The notes under the pieces were generated by a model, which was given only the letters and a program-made list of their open reading frames with translations, ran no database searches and was not told where the DNA came from. Below are positions 9,786 to 18,947 of a stretch of 64,000 nucleotides of DNA, piece by piece. This DNA is from Collimonas arenae (GTDB lineage Bacteria > Pseudomonadota > Gammaproteobacteria > Burkholderiales > Burkholderiaceae_D): positions 5,394,001 to 5,458,000 of the forward strand of contig NZ_CP009962.1 in the NCBI RefSeq assembly GCF_000786695.1. The letters are read 5' to 3'. The stretch's first letter is position 1, and each line of letters begins with the position of its first letter. Position numbers and translations under genes: made by a program.

Positions 9786-10637
9786 TTAACCGGCAATCCT
9801 GGTTTGCGCCTCATGCGTGACCACCAACTCACGCGTAGGAAACGGAATCGAACAATTCACTGCCGTCAAAGCAGCTTGCACGTTTTGTGCCAGCGACCAG
9901 CGCACCGCCCAGTATTCGGAGGTAGTGGTCCAGCCGCGCATGTTCAGCATCACAGCGCTCTCGGCGTAATCGGTCACTACCACCAGCGGCGCCGGCGTTG
10001 CCAGGATCCGTTCGTCCGCCAGCAACAGTTTTTCCAAGGCGGCGATCGCGACCGCTGGATTATCCTTGAAGTTGATGCTAATCGGCATGTCGATGCGACG
10101 CGTATTGTTGCGGCTGTAGTTGGTCAACGCGCTGTTCCACAATTGGTTATTCGGCACGAACAGGCAGATGCCGTCAGCCTTGGTCAGCTTGGTGGCAAAC
10201 AGGCCGATTTCATCGACCGTGCCTTCAATGCTGCCGTTGGATATGTATTCGCTAACCTGGAACGGCCGCAAGAACAGCAGCATCATGCCAGCTGCGATAT
10301 TTTGCAAAGTGCCCTGCAAGGCCAGGCCGATGGCCAGGCCGGCAGCGCCGAGGATGGCGACGATACTGGCGGTCTGCACCCCGAATTGTCCCAGTACGGC
10401 GACCAGCGTCACCAGCCGCACCACCCACAGCAGCACGCTGCGCAGCACCGGACGCAAGGTGGCGTCGAGGCTGGCGCGGATCATGACACGGTCGAGCGCA
10501 TTGGCGAAACGCGACGATAGCCACCAACCGATGGCCAGCGTAAAAATAGCGAGTACGGCGTTCAAGCCGTAATGCAAGGATGATTCAAGAAGAAAGCTCC
10601 ACATGGAACTCAGTTGGGTGACGGCTTGTATGTTCAA
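9786..10637 (-). CDS. Small-conductance mechanosensitive channel (MscS family)
   Basis: A 283-residue MscS-type channel that opens on hypo-osmotic shock to release solutes. Three hydrophobic segments occupy residues 20-120. The pore helix and its following signature GAAGLAIGLALQGTLQNIAAG (about 97-117) are intact, followed by LFLRPFQVSEYI and the beta domain containing GTVDEIGLFATKL and VPNNQLWNS. The length matches E. coli MscS (286). The start is TTG at 10637, supported by AGGAG six bases before it; the nearest ATG (residue 12) lacks such a site. It is a single gene, divergent from the proline dehydrogenase gene. Confidence 0.9.
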   Translation of the reverse strand: MNIQAVTQLSSMWSFLLESSLHYGLNAVLAIFTLAIGWWLSSRFANALDRVMIRASLDATLRPVLRSVLLWVVRLVTLVAVLGQFGVQTASIVAILGAAGLAIGLALQGTLQNIAAGMMLLFLRPFQVSEYISNGSIEGTVDEIGLFATKLTKADGICLFVPNNQLWNSALTNYSRNNTRRIDMPISINFKDNPAVAIAALEKLLLADERILATPAPLVVVTDYAESAVMLNMRGWTTTSEYWAVRWSLAQNVQAALTAVNCSIPFPTRELVVTHEAQTRIAG

Positions 10638-10667
10638 GGACAGCTCCTGTTGCTTGTATGAATGTGC

Positions 10668-10682
10668 GCGAACCGGGTTCGC
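10668..10682. promoter_or_regulatory. 15-bp palindrome upstream of mscS
   Basis: GCGAACC-G-GGTTCGC is a perfect inverted repeat centred 38 bp before the TTG start of the MscS gene. It resembles an operator of unknown regulator. The arms recall gram-positive SOS boxes but the spacing differs, so no identity is claimed. Confidence 0.3.
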
Positions 10683-10850
10683 AAATTTAACCCTCTATGG
10701 TACCAGTTGTCTCCCGGATAACGCCCTGGACCGCCAGCGCAGAATTCGCCGCGAAGGCCTTTCCTCTATACTCGGACAACCAGTCATCCGGATTGATTCC
10801 AATAGGATGAGGCTCGACCATCCCTTATAGTTCCCGAAGGAAAATACACA

Positions 10851-11855
10851 ATGGTGACACCGACAAGTTCATTTGGCGCGCAGACAACGTCTGAAGCCCT
10901 GCCTTTGCTGGCCGCAGATGCCTTGCGAAAAATCGCGCGCGACGAGCATCTCAAGGAACGTATAGAAAACGATCCGCTCCTTTCCGGCATTTTCAAACGC
11001 GCCGCCGAACGCTATATAGGCGGCAGCACTTTGCCGGAATGTATTCGTACGATCAAGCAAGTGAATGCGCAGGGCCATGCCGCTACCGCCGACTATATGG
11101 GAGAAAGCACGCGCGACGAAGCCAAGGCAGAGATCGAGACGACACACTTCCTGGACCTGGTCGCCGCCATCCATGCGCACACGCTGAACTGCACGATTTC
11201 GCTTGATCTGTCGCATATCGGGCTGGCGGTCGATCCCGCACTGGGCATCGCCAACGCCGCCAGGATTGCCGTGGCTGCGCGCGCCATCGGACGCGAAGTC
11301 ATCATCAGCATGGAAGGCTCGGAACGTACCGACGCCATCCTCGCCACACACACCGAATTGTGCCGCCAGTTTGACCACGTAGGCATCACCTTGCAAGCGC
11401 GCCGCTTGCGCACCGGCGCCGATCTGCAAAGCGCATTGCAGCGCCCGGGCAAGATCCGCCTGGTCAAGGGCGCTTACGATGAACCAGAAACCCTGGCTCA
11501 CCCGCGCGTGAGCGAAGGCCTGAACGCCGCCTACCGCCAGCACGCACAAACGCTGCTGGCAAGTGGCCACGCCTGCTCGATCGGCACCCAGGACCGCCAG
11601 CAACTGGAATGGGCGCATGCCTTCATCCGGGAGCAAGGCCTGGCGACGGACCATATCGAATTCGAGACCCTGCTCGGGCTCGGTGCAGCGCCGGCGGCGC
11701 AGATGCGCGACCTGGGTTTCGCCACGCGACAGTACATCGTCTACGGCCGGGAATGGTTCATGTACGTCTGCCACCGGATTGCCGAAGATCCGCCACGGCT
11801 GTTCCAGGCTCTGATCGACGTCGTGAATGGCCCCGGCGAGGCGCAACACCTGTAA
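10851..11855 (+). CDS. Monofunctional proline dehydrogenase
   Basis: A 334-residue FAD-dependent enzyme oxidising L-proline to pyrroline-5-carboxylate. Barrel motifs visible are VISMEGSERTDAIL (about 145-158), KIRLVKGAYDEPE (around 204), FETLLGLGA (around 271) and the C-terminal YGREWFMYVCHRIAED, whose Tyr and Arg residues bind proline in this family. No P5C dehydrogenase domain is fused and none lies nearby, unlike the large PutA of many proteobacteria. The length fits the short monofunctional class. The gene stands alone, 117 bp before hisC. Confidence 0.85.
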   Translation: MVTPTSSFGAQTTSEALPLLAADALRKIARDEHLKERIENDPLLSGIFKRAAERYIGGSTLPECIRTIKQVNAQGHAATADYMGESTRDEAKAEIETTHFLDLVAAIHAHTLNCTISLDLSHIGLAVDPALGIANAARIAVAARAIGREVIISMEGSERTDAILATHTELCRQFDHVGITLQARRLRTGADLQSALQRPGKIRLVKGAYDEPETLAHPRVSEGLNAAYRQHAQTLLASGHACSIGTQDRQQLEWAHAFIREQGLATDHIEFETLLGLGAAPAAQMRDLGFATRQYIVYGREWFMYVCHRIAEDPPRLFQALIDVVNGPGEAQHL

Positions 11856-11972
11856 ACCGGCAAAGCCAGCCTGACGCCGCCGGGTTTGCTACCATATGGC
11901 TGATTCGCCATGCCTTGAACGCATGGCGCAGCTTCCACCGACGTTCTTTAGCCACTGCATTCAGCCATCACC

Positions 11973-13061
11973 ATGAGCAAATTCTGGAGTCCCATCGTCA
12001 GCCGCCTGACGCCTTACACCCCCGGCGAACAACCCAAGCTGAGCAAGCTGGTCAAGCTCAACACCAATGAAAATCCGTACGGACCGTCGCCGCTGGCGCT
12101 GGCCGCGATTGCCGCCGAAGCTGACGACAGCCTGCGCCTGTACCCCGACCCGGAAGCCGCTGCGCTGAAAGGCGCCCTGGCTGAACAAAATGCTAAGCAC
12201 GGCATCACTACCGCCCATGTGTTTGTCGGCAACGGCTCCGATGAAGTGCTGGCGCATGCATTCCAGGCTTTGCTGCAACATGAAGAAGCCATCCTGTTCC
12301 CGGACATCAGCTACAGCTTTTACCCGACCTATTGCGGTTTGTACCAGGTAGCGCACCGTACCGTGCCGCTGGCCGCCGACTTCACCGTACGCGTCGACGA
12401 TTACCTGAACACCGCTGCAGGCGGCATCATTTTCCCGAATCCGAATGCGCCTACCGGCTGCCTGTTACCCCTGTCCGAAGTCGAACGACTGGTGGCGGGA
12501 CAGCCTGACTGCGTGGTGATCGTCGATGAAGCTTATGTCGATTTCGGCGGCGACAGCGCGATCCCGCTGGTGGCGCGCTATCCCAATCTGCTGGTGGTGC
12601 AGACCTTCTCGAAGTCGCGTTCGCTAGCCGGCTTACGGGTCGGCTTTGCGATTGGCCATCCAGACCTGATCACGGCGCTTGAGCGCGTCAAGAACAGCTT
12701 CAATTCCTATCCGCTGGATCGCATGGCGATTGCCGGCGCCACTGCTTCGATCAAGGACCAGACGCATTTCGACCGGACACGCCTGGCAGTGATGGCCAGC
12801 CGTGAGCAGATGGTGGCAGGACTGGCAGCGCTCGGCTTTGAAGTGCTGCCATCGGCCGCCAACTTCGTCTTCGCCCGTCATCCGCGCCACGACGCCGCCA
12901 AGCTGGCGGCCACCTTGCGCGGCGACGGCATCATCGTGCGCCATTTCAGCAGCGCCCGGATTGCCCAATTCTTGCGCATTACGGTCGGCACCGATGACGC
13001 TTGCCAGGCCTTGCTGGATGCTTTGCAATTGCATCTGAAAACACTGCCTGCCGATTTCTGA
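11973..13061 (+). CDS. hisC: Histidinol-phosphate aminotransferase
   Basis: A 362-residue class II-type aminotransferase of histidine synthesis, converting imidazole-acetol phosphate to histidinol phosphate with PLP. The N-terminal [13 protein letters not shown], the glycine-rich [13 protein letters not shown], the Asn-Pro segment FPNPNAPTG and [10 protein letters not shown] are all present. The PLP lysine is Lys214 in [14 protein letters not shown]. It stands outside any his operon, so it may be a second, stand-alone HisC paralog with broader substrate range. ATG follows a CACC stretch without a strong ribosome-binding site. Confidence 0.92.
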   Translation: MSKFWSPIVSRLTPYTPGEQPKLSKLVKLNTNENPYGPSPLALAAIAAEADDSLRLYPDPEAAALKGALAEQNAKHGITTAHVFVGNGSDEVLAHAFQALLQHEEAILFPDISYSFYPTYCGLYQVAHRTVPLAADFTVRVDDYLNTAAGGIIFPNPNAPTGCLLPLSEVERLVAGQPDCVVIVDEAYVDFGGDSAIPLVARYPNLLVVQTFSKSRSLAGLRVGFAIGHPDLITALERVKNSFNSYPLDRMAIAGATASIKDQTHFDRTRLAVMASREQMVAGLAALGFEVLPSAANFVFARHPRHDAAKLAATLRGDGIIVRHFSSARIAQFLRITVGTDDACQALLDALQLHLKTLPADF

Positions 13062-13165
13062 TCCTGCGCCGGTGCGGCCGGATTTCTCCGGTCGCACCGG
13101 TTTCATCATCTGCACGGCTGATCCGCTGCTATTTTCGATCATCGGCCGTGTTTTTTCATCACTCC

Positions 13166-14317
13166 ATGTCCAACTCAATCGCGCCACCTCTAGCCGCCCA
13201 TACGCGCATGCGCCAGGCGGCGCTGCCGCTACTGTTCCTGCTGGTGGGTGTGATTTTCGCCAGCTGGGTTTCGCGCATCCCGGCGCTGCGCGATCATCTG
13301 CATCTGGATCCTGCCAGCCTCAGCCTGTTCTTACTGGGCGGCGGCATCGGCGCCGTCAGTTCATTCCCGCTGGCCGCCTGGCTGGTAGGTCACTATGGTG
13401 CGCGCCGCGCCTGCTGGTATGTCGGCGTCGTCTTGCTGCTGACCATTCCGTGCCTGGCGCTGGCGCCCAATCTGCCGGTACTGATGCTCGTCATGCTCTG
13501 TCTCGGCGTCTGCTCCAGCTGCTTCAATGTCGCGATCAACACGCTTGGCGCTGAGGCGGAAAAAGCCGCCGGCCGGTCGATCATGTCGCAGCTGCATGCC
13601 TGGTATTGCGTCGGCACGCTGTCCGGCGCCTTGCTCGGCAGCGCCATCGCCGGCCTGGGCGTGGGTCCCTTGCTGCATTTTTGTGCGATCGCCGTATGCG
13701 CTCTGGTTCCACTGCGCCTGTGCTATCGCAGCTTGCCTAACGACCGGCCGCAATACATCGCCGGCAAAAAGCATTTTGCGATGCCCCATGGCCCCTTGAT
13801 TGCTCTTGGCGTAGTGGCTTTCGGCGGCGCTATCGTGGAAGGTTCGGTGGCCGACTGGAGCGGGGTTTACCTGAAAGACCAACTACTCGCCAGCGATGGC
13901 GCCGCGCCGCTGGCTTTCGCCTTTTTTTCGGGCATGATGCTGTTGACTCGGCTGGTCGGCGACAGACTGAAGGAAACCTTCGGTGCCCGCCGCATAGTTG
14001 CCGGTGGCGCAGTCGCGGCCGGCATCGGCATGCTGATCGCCTTGGTGGCCAACGAGATTCCGCTTGCCATTACCGGTTTCGCACTGACCGGCGTTGGCGT
14101 CGCCACTGTGTTTCCTTTCCTCTTCAGCGCCGCAGGCCGTCACGGTCCAACGGCGTTGGCCGGCGTCACCACCATGGGATATACCGGCGGCCTGATCGGA
14201 CCGCCCGCCATCGGCTTTATCGCCCATGGCTTCGGGCTGACAGCAGCGCTGTCCATGGTCGGTGTACTGTGCGCAGCGGTGGCGCTGGCGGCTAGTCGCG
14301 CCAAATGGCTTGAATAA
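13166..14317 (+). CDS. MFS transporter
   Basis: A 383-residue protein with about twelve hydrophobic helices and a major facilitator layout in two halves. The first half carries FASWVSRIPALRDHLHLD and an LVGHYGARRAC loop between helices 2 and 3. The second half carries TRLVGDRLKETFGARRIVAGG, the equivalent loop. These resemble the YbjJ-like or fucose-permease-like branch, whose substrate is usually unknown. The frame is open further upstream, but ATG 13166 places the start just before the first helix. It lies 104 bp after hisC and 60 bp before the META lipoprotein gene. Confidence 0.8.
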   Translation: MSNSIAPPLAAHTRMRQAALPLLFLLVGVIFASWVSRIPALRDHLHLDPASLSLFLLGGGIGAVSSFPLAAWLVGHYGARRACWYVGVVLLLTIPCLALAPNLPVLMLVMLCLGVCSSCFNVAINTLGAEAEKAAGRSIMSQLHAWYCVGTLSGALLGSAIAGLGVGPLLHFCAIAVCALVPLRLCYRSLPNDRPQYIAGKKHFAMPHGPLIALGVVAFGGAIVEGSVADWSGVYLKDQLLASDGAAPLAFAFFSGMMLLTRLVGDRLKETFGARRIVAGGAVAAGIGMLIALVANEIPLAITGFALTGVGVATVFPFLFSAAGRHGPTALAGVTTMGYTGGLIGPPAIGFIAHGFGLTAALSMVGVLCAAVALAASRAKWLE

Positions 14318-14377
14318 ATGACATTACGTTAAAATAGGCCCTTGCGTTTGTACGCCCACCTTATTCCTGGAGTCCAT

Positions 14378-15151
14378 ATGACGCTAGCCTTAACCTCTTC
14401 TTTGTCGCGTTCCGTATTGCGCAGCCTGGCGATGAGCGCCGCCGTCGGCGTTACTCTGGCCGCCTGTGCCGGTACACCGTCGACACCATCGACACCGGCG
14501 ACGCCGGTAACAAACAGTGACCCGGTGTTGTCTGCATCGCGCTGGGAGCTGACCAACTGGACCGGCCATACCGTGCCACACGGCGATAACGGTGAACCCG
14601 TGATCTTGAATTTCGATACGCAGAACGGCCAGGGACGCGTCAGCGGCCGCGCCGGCTGCAACCGGTTTTCAGCGCCTTACTCGGTGCGTGCGCCGGGACA
14701 GTTGAGCATCGTCCAGGCGGCGGCGACCCGCATGGCCTGTCCTGCGCCAGCGATGCAGTTCGAGGCCGATTTCCTCGACAAGCTGCAAGCAGTCAACAAT
14801 TACAAGATCGCCGGCCCGGTGCTGGAAATGCACACCCTGGATGGCCAGACGCTCAGTTTCTACGCGCGCGAAAAACCGAGCGCCGCAGCCAAAATCAAGT
14901 TCATCTATGTCGCTTCCGAAAAATTGCCTTGCAGCGCCGGCGTGATGCGCACCACCTGCCTGCAGATCCGTGAACGCAAGGAAGACCCTTGGCAACTTTG
15001 GTACGGCAATATCGAAGGCTTCAAATTTGAGCCCGGCATCGCCTATCGCCTGCGCATTCTGGAAGAGCCTGTCGTCAATCCGCCGGCCGACGCCAGCTCG
15101 ATCAAATGGACTCTCGACATGATCGTGGAACAGGAAATCATCAAGAAATAA
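14378..15151 (+). CDS. META and DUF4377 domain lipoprotein
   Basis: A 257-residue predicted outer-membrane or periplasmic lipoprotein. The signal ends in the lipobox LAAC with Cys30, followed by a Thr-Pro linker (TPSTPSTPATP). Residues about 55-150 form a META domain, related to HslJ, with SGRAGCNRFSAPY and CPAPAMQFEADFL. Residues about 165-255 match DUF4377, with the cysteine pair CSAGVMRTTCLQIRE and WYGNIEGFKFEPG. The role is probably envelope stress or protein stability. ATG 14378 follows CTGGAGT; a longer TTG start at 14342 is less likely. The stop codon overlaps the next gene start (TAATG). Confidence 0.85.
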   Translation: MTLALTSSLSRSVLRSLAMSAAVGVTLAACAGTPSTPSTPATPVTNSDPVLSASRWELTNWTGHTVPHGDNGEPVILNFDTQNGQGRVSGRAGCNRFSAPYSVRAPGQLSIVQAAATRMACPAPAMQFEADFLDKLQAVNNYKIAGPVLEMHTLDGQTLSFYAREKPSAAAKIKFIYVASEKLPCSAGVMRTTCLQIRERKEDPWQLWYGNIEGFKFEPGIAYRLRILEEPVVNPPADASSIKWTLDMIVEQEIIKK

Positions 15152-15879
15152 TGGCATCGACCGCAATCAACAACAACGACCAGCGGCAGCTGTTGCTGCT
15201 GCCTGGCTTCATGCTGGACCAGACCTTGTGGGACGACATGCGCGACGGCCTGCAGCAACTGGGCCAGTTGCACTTCGGCGATCTTGGCCAGGACGATTCA
15301 ATCAGCGCCATGGCGACGCGGGTGCTGCAACAAGCGCCGCCGCGATTCGTCCTGATAGGCTTTTCGATGGGCGGCTATGTGGCGCAGGCCATCATGCAGC
15401 AGGCGCCTGAGCGGGTGATCGCGCTGGCGCTGCTGAATACCTCGGCGCGCCAGCAGAATCCGCGTGAAATCGCCGGTAACAAGGTACAGCTGGAGCTGGC
15501 GAAACAGGTGCCGTTCAAAGGCTTGACCAGCCGCGCCCTGGCCTCTTCGTTGCATCCGGACCTGGCCCATGACCGCAGGCTGCTGGACCGCTTGCAGGCA
15601 ATGGCGCTGCGCAACGGCAAGGAAGTTTTCATCCGCCAGCTGTCAGCCTTGCGCAGCGACGGTTACGCCGAACTGCAAAAGATCCAATGCCCGACGCTAA
15701 TCGTCGCCAGCAGCAACGACCAGCTCAGCAGTATCGCCGAAGCTCAGCAGATGCTGGACCAGATTCCCACCGCCCATATGGTGACCATCGAAAACTGCGG
15801 GCACATGACGCCGCTGGAAAAACCAGCGGAACTGATGCAGATATTGGCGGACTGGATTGCCGGCGCAGATCAGCGCTGA
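15151..15879 (+). CDS. Alpha/beta hydrolase
   Basis: A 242-residue alpha/beta hydrolase fold enzyme. The oxyanion strand reads LLLLPGFMLDQTLWDDM. The nucleophile elbow is GFSMGG with Ser72, the acid probably sits in the ASSNDQL segment (around 190), and the catalytic His is in NCGHMTPLEKP (around 217). It resembles the MhpC/3-oxoadipate enol-lactonase group, but the substrate is not readable. The start was set at ATG 15151, which overlaps the stop of the upstream lipoprotein gene; a frame extension to 15106 would run inside that gene. The two genes are translationally coupled. Confidence 0.82.
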   Translation: MASTAINNNDQRQLLLLPGFMLDQTLWDDMRDGLQQLGQLHFGDLGQDDSISAMATRVLQQAPPRFVLIGFSMGGYVAQAIMQQAPERVIALALLNTSARQQNPREIAGNKVQLELAKQVPFKGLTSRALASSLHPDLAHDRRLLDRLQAMALRNGKEVFIRQLSALRSDGYAELQKIQCPTLIVASSNDQLSSIAEAQQMLDQIPTAHMVTIENCGHMTPLEKPAELMQILADWIAGADQR

Positions 15880-15909
15880 CATAGCGTAATCCGTTCCGCC
15901 GTCAGACTC

Positions 15910-16869
15910 CTACAGGGCCAGGCGCTTGCGAGCCGCCTGGTATTCGGTCTGCAGACGATCCACCATCTGCGCCACACTGGGCACGTCATCCATCAGGCCG
16001 ACGCCCTGGCCCGCGCCCCAGATATCGCGCCAGGCTTTGGCGCCGGTGCCGCCGGAACCGAAATTCATCTTCGATTTATCCGCTTCCGGCAGATTGTCCG
16101 GATCGAGACCTGCATTGACGATGGATTTTTTCAGGTAGTTGCCGTGTACGCCGGTGAACAGGTTGGTGTACACCACGTCAGCTGCGGTCGACTCCACGAT
16201 TGCCTGACGATAAGCGTCATCAACATGCGCTTCCTTGGTCGCCAGCCAGCGTGAACCGATGTAGGCAAAGTCCGCGCCCATGGCTTGCGCCGCCAGGATC
16301 GCATCGCCGGTGGCGATCGCGCCCGACAAGGCGATCACGCCCTTGAAGAACTTGCGCACCTCACCCACCAGCGCAAACGGCGACAACGGTCCGGCGTGGC
16401 CGCCGGCGCCAGCCGCTACCAGGATCAAACCGTCGACGCCGGCTTCCAGCGCCTTTTGCGCATGGCGGATCGAGATCACATCATGCAGCACGATGCCGCC
16501 GTACCCGTGGATCGCGTCCATCATTTCCGGCGGCGGCGCGCGCAGGCTGGAGATGATGATCGGGACTTTGTGTTTGACGCAGACGGCGACGTCATGCGCC
16601 AGGCGGTCGTTCGACTGATGGACGATCTGGTTGACCGCGATCGGTCCGACCTTGGCGTCCGGATGTTCGGCTTGATAGGCGGTGAGTTCGGCTTGCAGGT
16701 CGGTCAGCCAGACATCCAGCAATTCCGCCGGCCGGGCGTTCAGCGCCGGGAACGAACCGACGATGCCCGCCTTGCATTGCGCGGCCACCAGGGCCGGACC
16801 GCTGGCGATAAACATAGGCGAGCCGATGACAGGAAGGCTCAGGTTTTGCAACGCAGCTGGCAGTGCCAT
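15910..16869 (-). CDS. Nitronate monooxygenase
   Basis: A 319-residue FMN-dependent TIM-barrel enzyme of the 2-nitropropane dioxygenase/nitronate monooxygenase family, which oxidises alkyl nitronates. Visible motifs are PVIGSPMFIASGPALV near the N-terminus, VGPIAVNQIVHQSN, the barrel strand segment LILVAAGAGGHAGP (about 150-163), ALSGAIATGDAILAAQAMGADFAYIGSRW and a C-terminal WGAGQGVG. An inverted repeat lies 51-83 bp upstream, behind a TATAAT -10 box. It is a single gene, convergent with the hydrolase gene. Confidence 0.88.
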   Translation of the reverse strand: MALPAALQNLSLPVIGSPMFIASGPALVAAQCKAGIVGSFPALNARPAELLDVWLTDLQAELTAYQAEHPDAKVGPIAVNQIVHQSNDRLAHDVAVCVKHKVPIIISSLRAPPPEMMDAIHGYGGIVLHDVISIRHAQKALEAGVDGLILVAAGAGGHAGPLSPFALVGEVRKFFKGVIALSGAIATGDAILAAQAMGADFAYIGSRWLATKEAHVDDAYRQAIVESTAADVVYTNLFTGVHGNYLKKSIVNAGLDPDNLPEADKSKMNFGSGGTGAKAWRDIWGAGQGVGLMDDVPSVAQMVDRLQTEYQAARKRLAL

Positions 16870-16901
16870 AACAACCTCTTGAATTGGGAGTGGAGTAGCT
16901 G

Positions 16902-16952
16902 ATTATAGGGGGAAGCCCTGGACAAAAAGTACGATCGTGCTAGATTTTGTCC
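16902..16952 (-). promoter_or_regulatory. Promoter and palindromic operator of the nitronate monooxygenase gene
   Basis: On the minus strand a perfect TATAAT lies at 16907-16902, 33 bp before the start codon. Just upstream, GGACAAAA (16920-16927) and TTTTGTCC (16945-16952) form an 8-bp inverted repeat with a 17-bp spacer that contains the self-complementary ACGATCGT. The repeat covers the -35 region, as expected for a regulator binding site. Confidence 0.5.
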
Positions 16953-16983
16953 TCTAAACCAGACAGTCGGCCGCACTGCTTTA

Positions 16984-17904
16984 TTATCGATTTAACAAAT
17001 ACCCGTCGCGTACTTCCGCCGCACCGGCACGCAACAATTGGCCGACTGTCCATTCTGCCAGATCCGCCTCGCTGCGTTGCAGGTAAAGCCGGTTGGCGGC
17101 CGCGACCAAGGGCAAGCCAGCCAGCATGTGCGGAACATCCGCCAGCCTGATCTGTTGTCGTTCCAGCAGCAGGAATTTGAGCAAGACCTTGATCGCGTTC
17201 CTGGCATTGCGCTGCGGATCGGCGGCCAGATAGGCAAGTCGTGAAAATGCACTGTCAAGCGCAACGCCGACGCCGGTGAACGGACTGCCATGACCTGGAA
17301 TCACCAGGCGCACGTCCAATGTGGCGATCAGTTCCAGCGTCGCCTGCGCCTCGGCAAAACCGCTGCCGGAATCGTCGTCAAGCTCCGGGAAAATCACGCC
17401 GAAGCCGTTTTCCCACAAGGCATCGGCAGAAACCAGGATGCCATGCTCCGGACAGTAGAAAATCAGCGAATGCGGATCGTGACCCGCTGCCGCCAGCACC
17501 TGCCACTCCATGTCGCCCAGCGTCAGCTGATCGCCAGCCTGCAGGGTATCGTCGAAACCGAAAGGCGCGCATTGCTGCCCTGTGCCGTGATAGCTCAGCG
17601 CGGCACTATCCCAACTACGTACTTGCTCTGCCTGTCCCGCCGGAATCGACGTGCGGCAACCGTAAGCCTGCTGCAAGGCGGCATTGCCGCCGCAATGATC
17701 GGAATGCAGATGGGTGTTCAGCAAACGGTCCAGCGGCCGCCCTTGCAAGCTGTGCGCCACCAGCGCCAGGGTCTGCGCCGCATGGGTGACGTAACCGCTG
17801 TCGATCAGCGCGGTTTGCCCGCTGCTTAGAAACAAGATGTTGTTGGAGGATAGCCAGCCGCGTTCCAGCACCCGCATCGTCGGCGGCAACGAGAGCGCGC
17901 TCAT
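16984..17904 (-). CDS. Metallo-beta-lactamase-fold hydrolase
   Basis: A 306-residue MBL-fold protein. The zinc motif is HLHSDHCGG with His65, His67, Asp69 and His70; later ligands are probably in AAGHDPHSL (around 165) and IPGHGSPF (around 225). The C-terminal part, rich in Leu and Arg (LKFLLLERQQIRLADVPH), is an all-alpha extension as in the glyoxalase-II-like or RNase-unrelated MBL hydrolases. ATG 17904 was chosen because it overlaps the stop of the DUF1289 gene (ATGA). A frame extension to 17985 runs inside that gene. The substrate is unknown, perhaps a thioester or lactone. Confidence 0.82.
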   Translation of the reverse strand: MSALSLPPTMRVLERGWLSSNNILFLSSGQTALIDSGYVTHAAQTLALVAHSLQGRPLDRLLNTHLHSDHCGGNAALQQAYGCRTSIPAGQAEQVRSWDSAALSYHGTGQQCAPFGFDDTLQAGDQLTLGDMEWQVLAAAGHDPHSLIFYCPEHGILVSADALWENGFGVIFPELDDDSGSGFAEAQATLELIATLDVRLVIPGHGSPFTGVGVALDSAFSRLAYLAADPQRNARNAIKVLLKFLLLERQQIRLADVPHMLAGLPLVAAANRLYLQRSEADLAEWTVGQLLRAGAAEVRDGYLLNR

Positions 17905-18155
17905 GGCGCCATGCCCATCTGCAGGCGTCGTTGCAAAATGCGTTGCCAGATCGCCCGCTTTTGCGCATCGCTGGCGCTGCCCCACAACACAATTTCATCC
18001 AGCGTGCGCTGGCAACCGTCGCACAAGGCGTTCTCTGCATTCATCACGCAGATATTGATGCAAGGCGAAGCGCTGCAATCAGGAGCCGGAGCAGCAGCGT
18101 CATCGCTCTTTGCTGGCGGCAACGCAATGATGGGCTTAAGGTACGGGTTTTTCAC
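17901..18155 (-). CDS. DUF1289 small cysteine protein
   Basis: An 84-residue protein carrying the DUF1289 core: SPCINICVMN, then LCDGCQRTLDEIVLW. Four cysteines (32, 36, 45, 48) are spaced C-x3-C and C-x2-C, suggesting a bound metal or iron-sulfur centre. The function is unknown. The stop overlaps the start of the MBL-fold gene by four bases (ATGA), so the pair is translationally coupled. It diverges from creB with 93 bp between the starts, a region holding repeated TGTCGCTTAT elements. Confidence 0.85.
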   Translation of the reverse strand: MKNPYLKPIIALPPAKSDDAAAPAPDCSASPCINICVMNAENALCDGCQRTLDEIVLWGSASDAQKRAIWQRILQRRLQMGMAP

Positions 18156-18181
18156 TATGTCTCTGATTATGCTGTTGATTG

Positions 18182-18221
18182 TGTCGCTTATTTGTGTCGC
18201 TTATCCATATAATAAGCGACA
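18182..18221. promoter_or_regulatory. creB promoter with repeated TGTCGCTTAT operator
   Basis: The 10-mer TGTCGCTTAT occurs at 18182-18191 and 18195-18204 in direct orientation and at 18212-18221 inverted (ATAAGCGACA). A perfect -10 box TATAAT at 18208-18213 lies between the second and third copies, giving creB a 5' leader of about 30 bases. The arrangement suits a regulator that controls creB, the divergent DUF1289 gene, or both. Confidence 0.5.
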
Positions 18222-18248
18222 TCCCATTCCTCCATAACGACCATCTGC

Positions 18249-18947
18249 ATGCTGAATATTCTACTGGCCGAAGACGAAAGCGCGATTGCCGACACGATCG
18301 TCTACGCGCTCAACAGCGAAGGCATCCAGGTCCATCACTGCCTGCTCGGCAGCGCAGCCTTGCAACAAGCACGCGCAGGCCGATTCGACCTGGCTGTGCT
18401 GGATGTCGGCCTGCCTGACATGAGCGGCTTCGATGTCTGCCGGGAGCTGCGCAAATTTTCCTCGCTGCCGGTGATCTTCCTGACTGCGCGCGGCAGCGAG
18501 ATCGATCGCCTGATCGGCCTGGAAATCGGCGCCGACGATTACATGGTCAAGCCGTTCTCGCCACGCGAACTGGCGGCGCGCATCCGGGTCGTGCTGCGGC
18601 GGCTGGGCCAGGCGCCTGCCGCCGACGCCAGCGCCCCGGCAGCAAGCGCGCTGGGCGCTTTTGAAGTGGACCAGATCGGCATGCGCATACGCTACGCCGG
18701 CCAGACCCTGCAACTGACGCGTTACGAATACCTGCTGCTGAAGATGCTGCTGAGCCGGCCGGGCGGCATCTTTACCCGTAACCAGCTGATGGATTCGATC
18801 TGGCGCGATGCACCCGACAGCACCGACCGCACGGTCGATACCCATGTCAAAACCTTGCGCATCAAATTGAAAGCAGTCACGCCCGCAGCCGATCCCATCC
18901 ATACCCATCGCGGCCTCGGCTATTCGCTGGAACTTGCCACCCCATGA
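18249..18947 (+). CDS. creB: Two-component response regulator CreB
   Basis: A 232-residue OmpR/PhoB-class regulator. The receiver domain (1-115) has acidic pair Glu8/Asp9, phospho-acceptor Asp52 in VLDVGLPDMSG, and Lys101 in MVKPFSPREL. A winged-helix domain (about 135-230) ends with the recognition pattern DRTVDTHVKTLRIKLK and GLGYSLE. It is assigned to CreB because it overlaps a CreC-type kinase by four bases, creD follows, and a canonical cre tag lies before creD. In other bacteria CreBC responds to growth in minimal media and controls envelope and beta-lactam traits. Confidence 0.9.
   Translation: MLNILLAEDESAIADTIVYALNSEGIQVHHCLLGSAALQQARAGRFDLAVLDVGLPDMSGFDVCRELRKFSSLPVIFLTARGSEIDRLIGLEIGADDYMVKPFSPRELAARIRVVLRRLGQAPAADASAPAASALGAFEVDQIGMRIRYAGQTLQLTRYEYLLLKMLLSRPGGIFTRNQLMDSIWRDAPDSTDRTVDTHVKTLRIKLKAVTPAADPIHTHRGLGYSLELATP

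Noticed and set aside
13001..13165. N-terminal extension of the MFS transporter frame
   Set aside because: It overlaps the hisC end and intergenic DNA and does not resemble transporter sequence; ATG 13166 fits the first helix.
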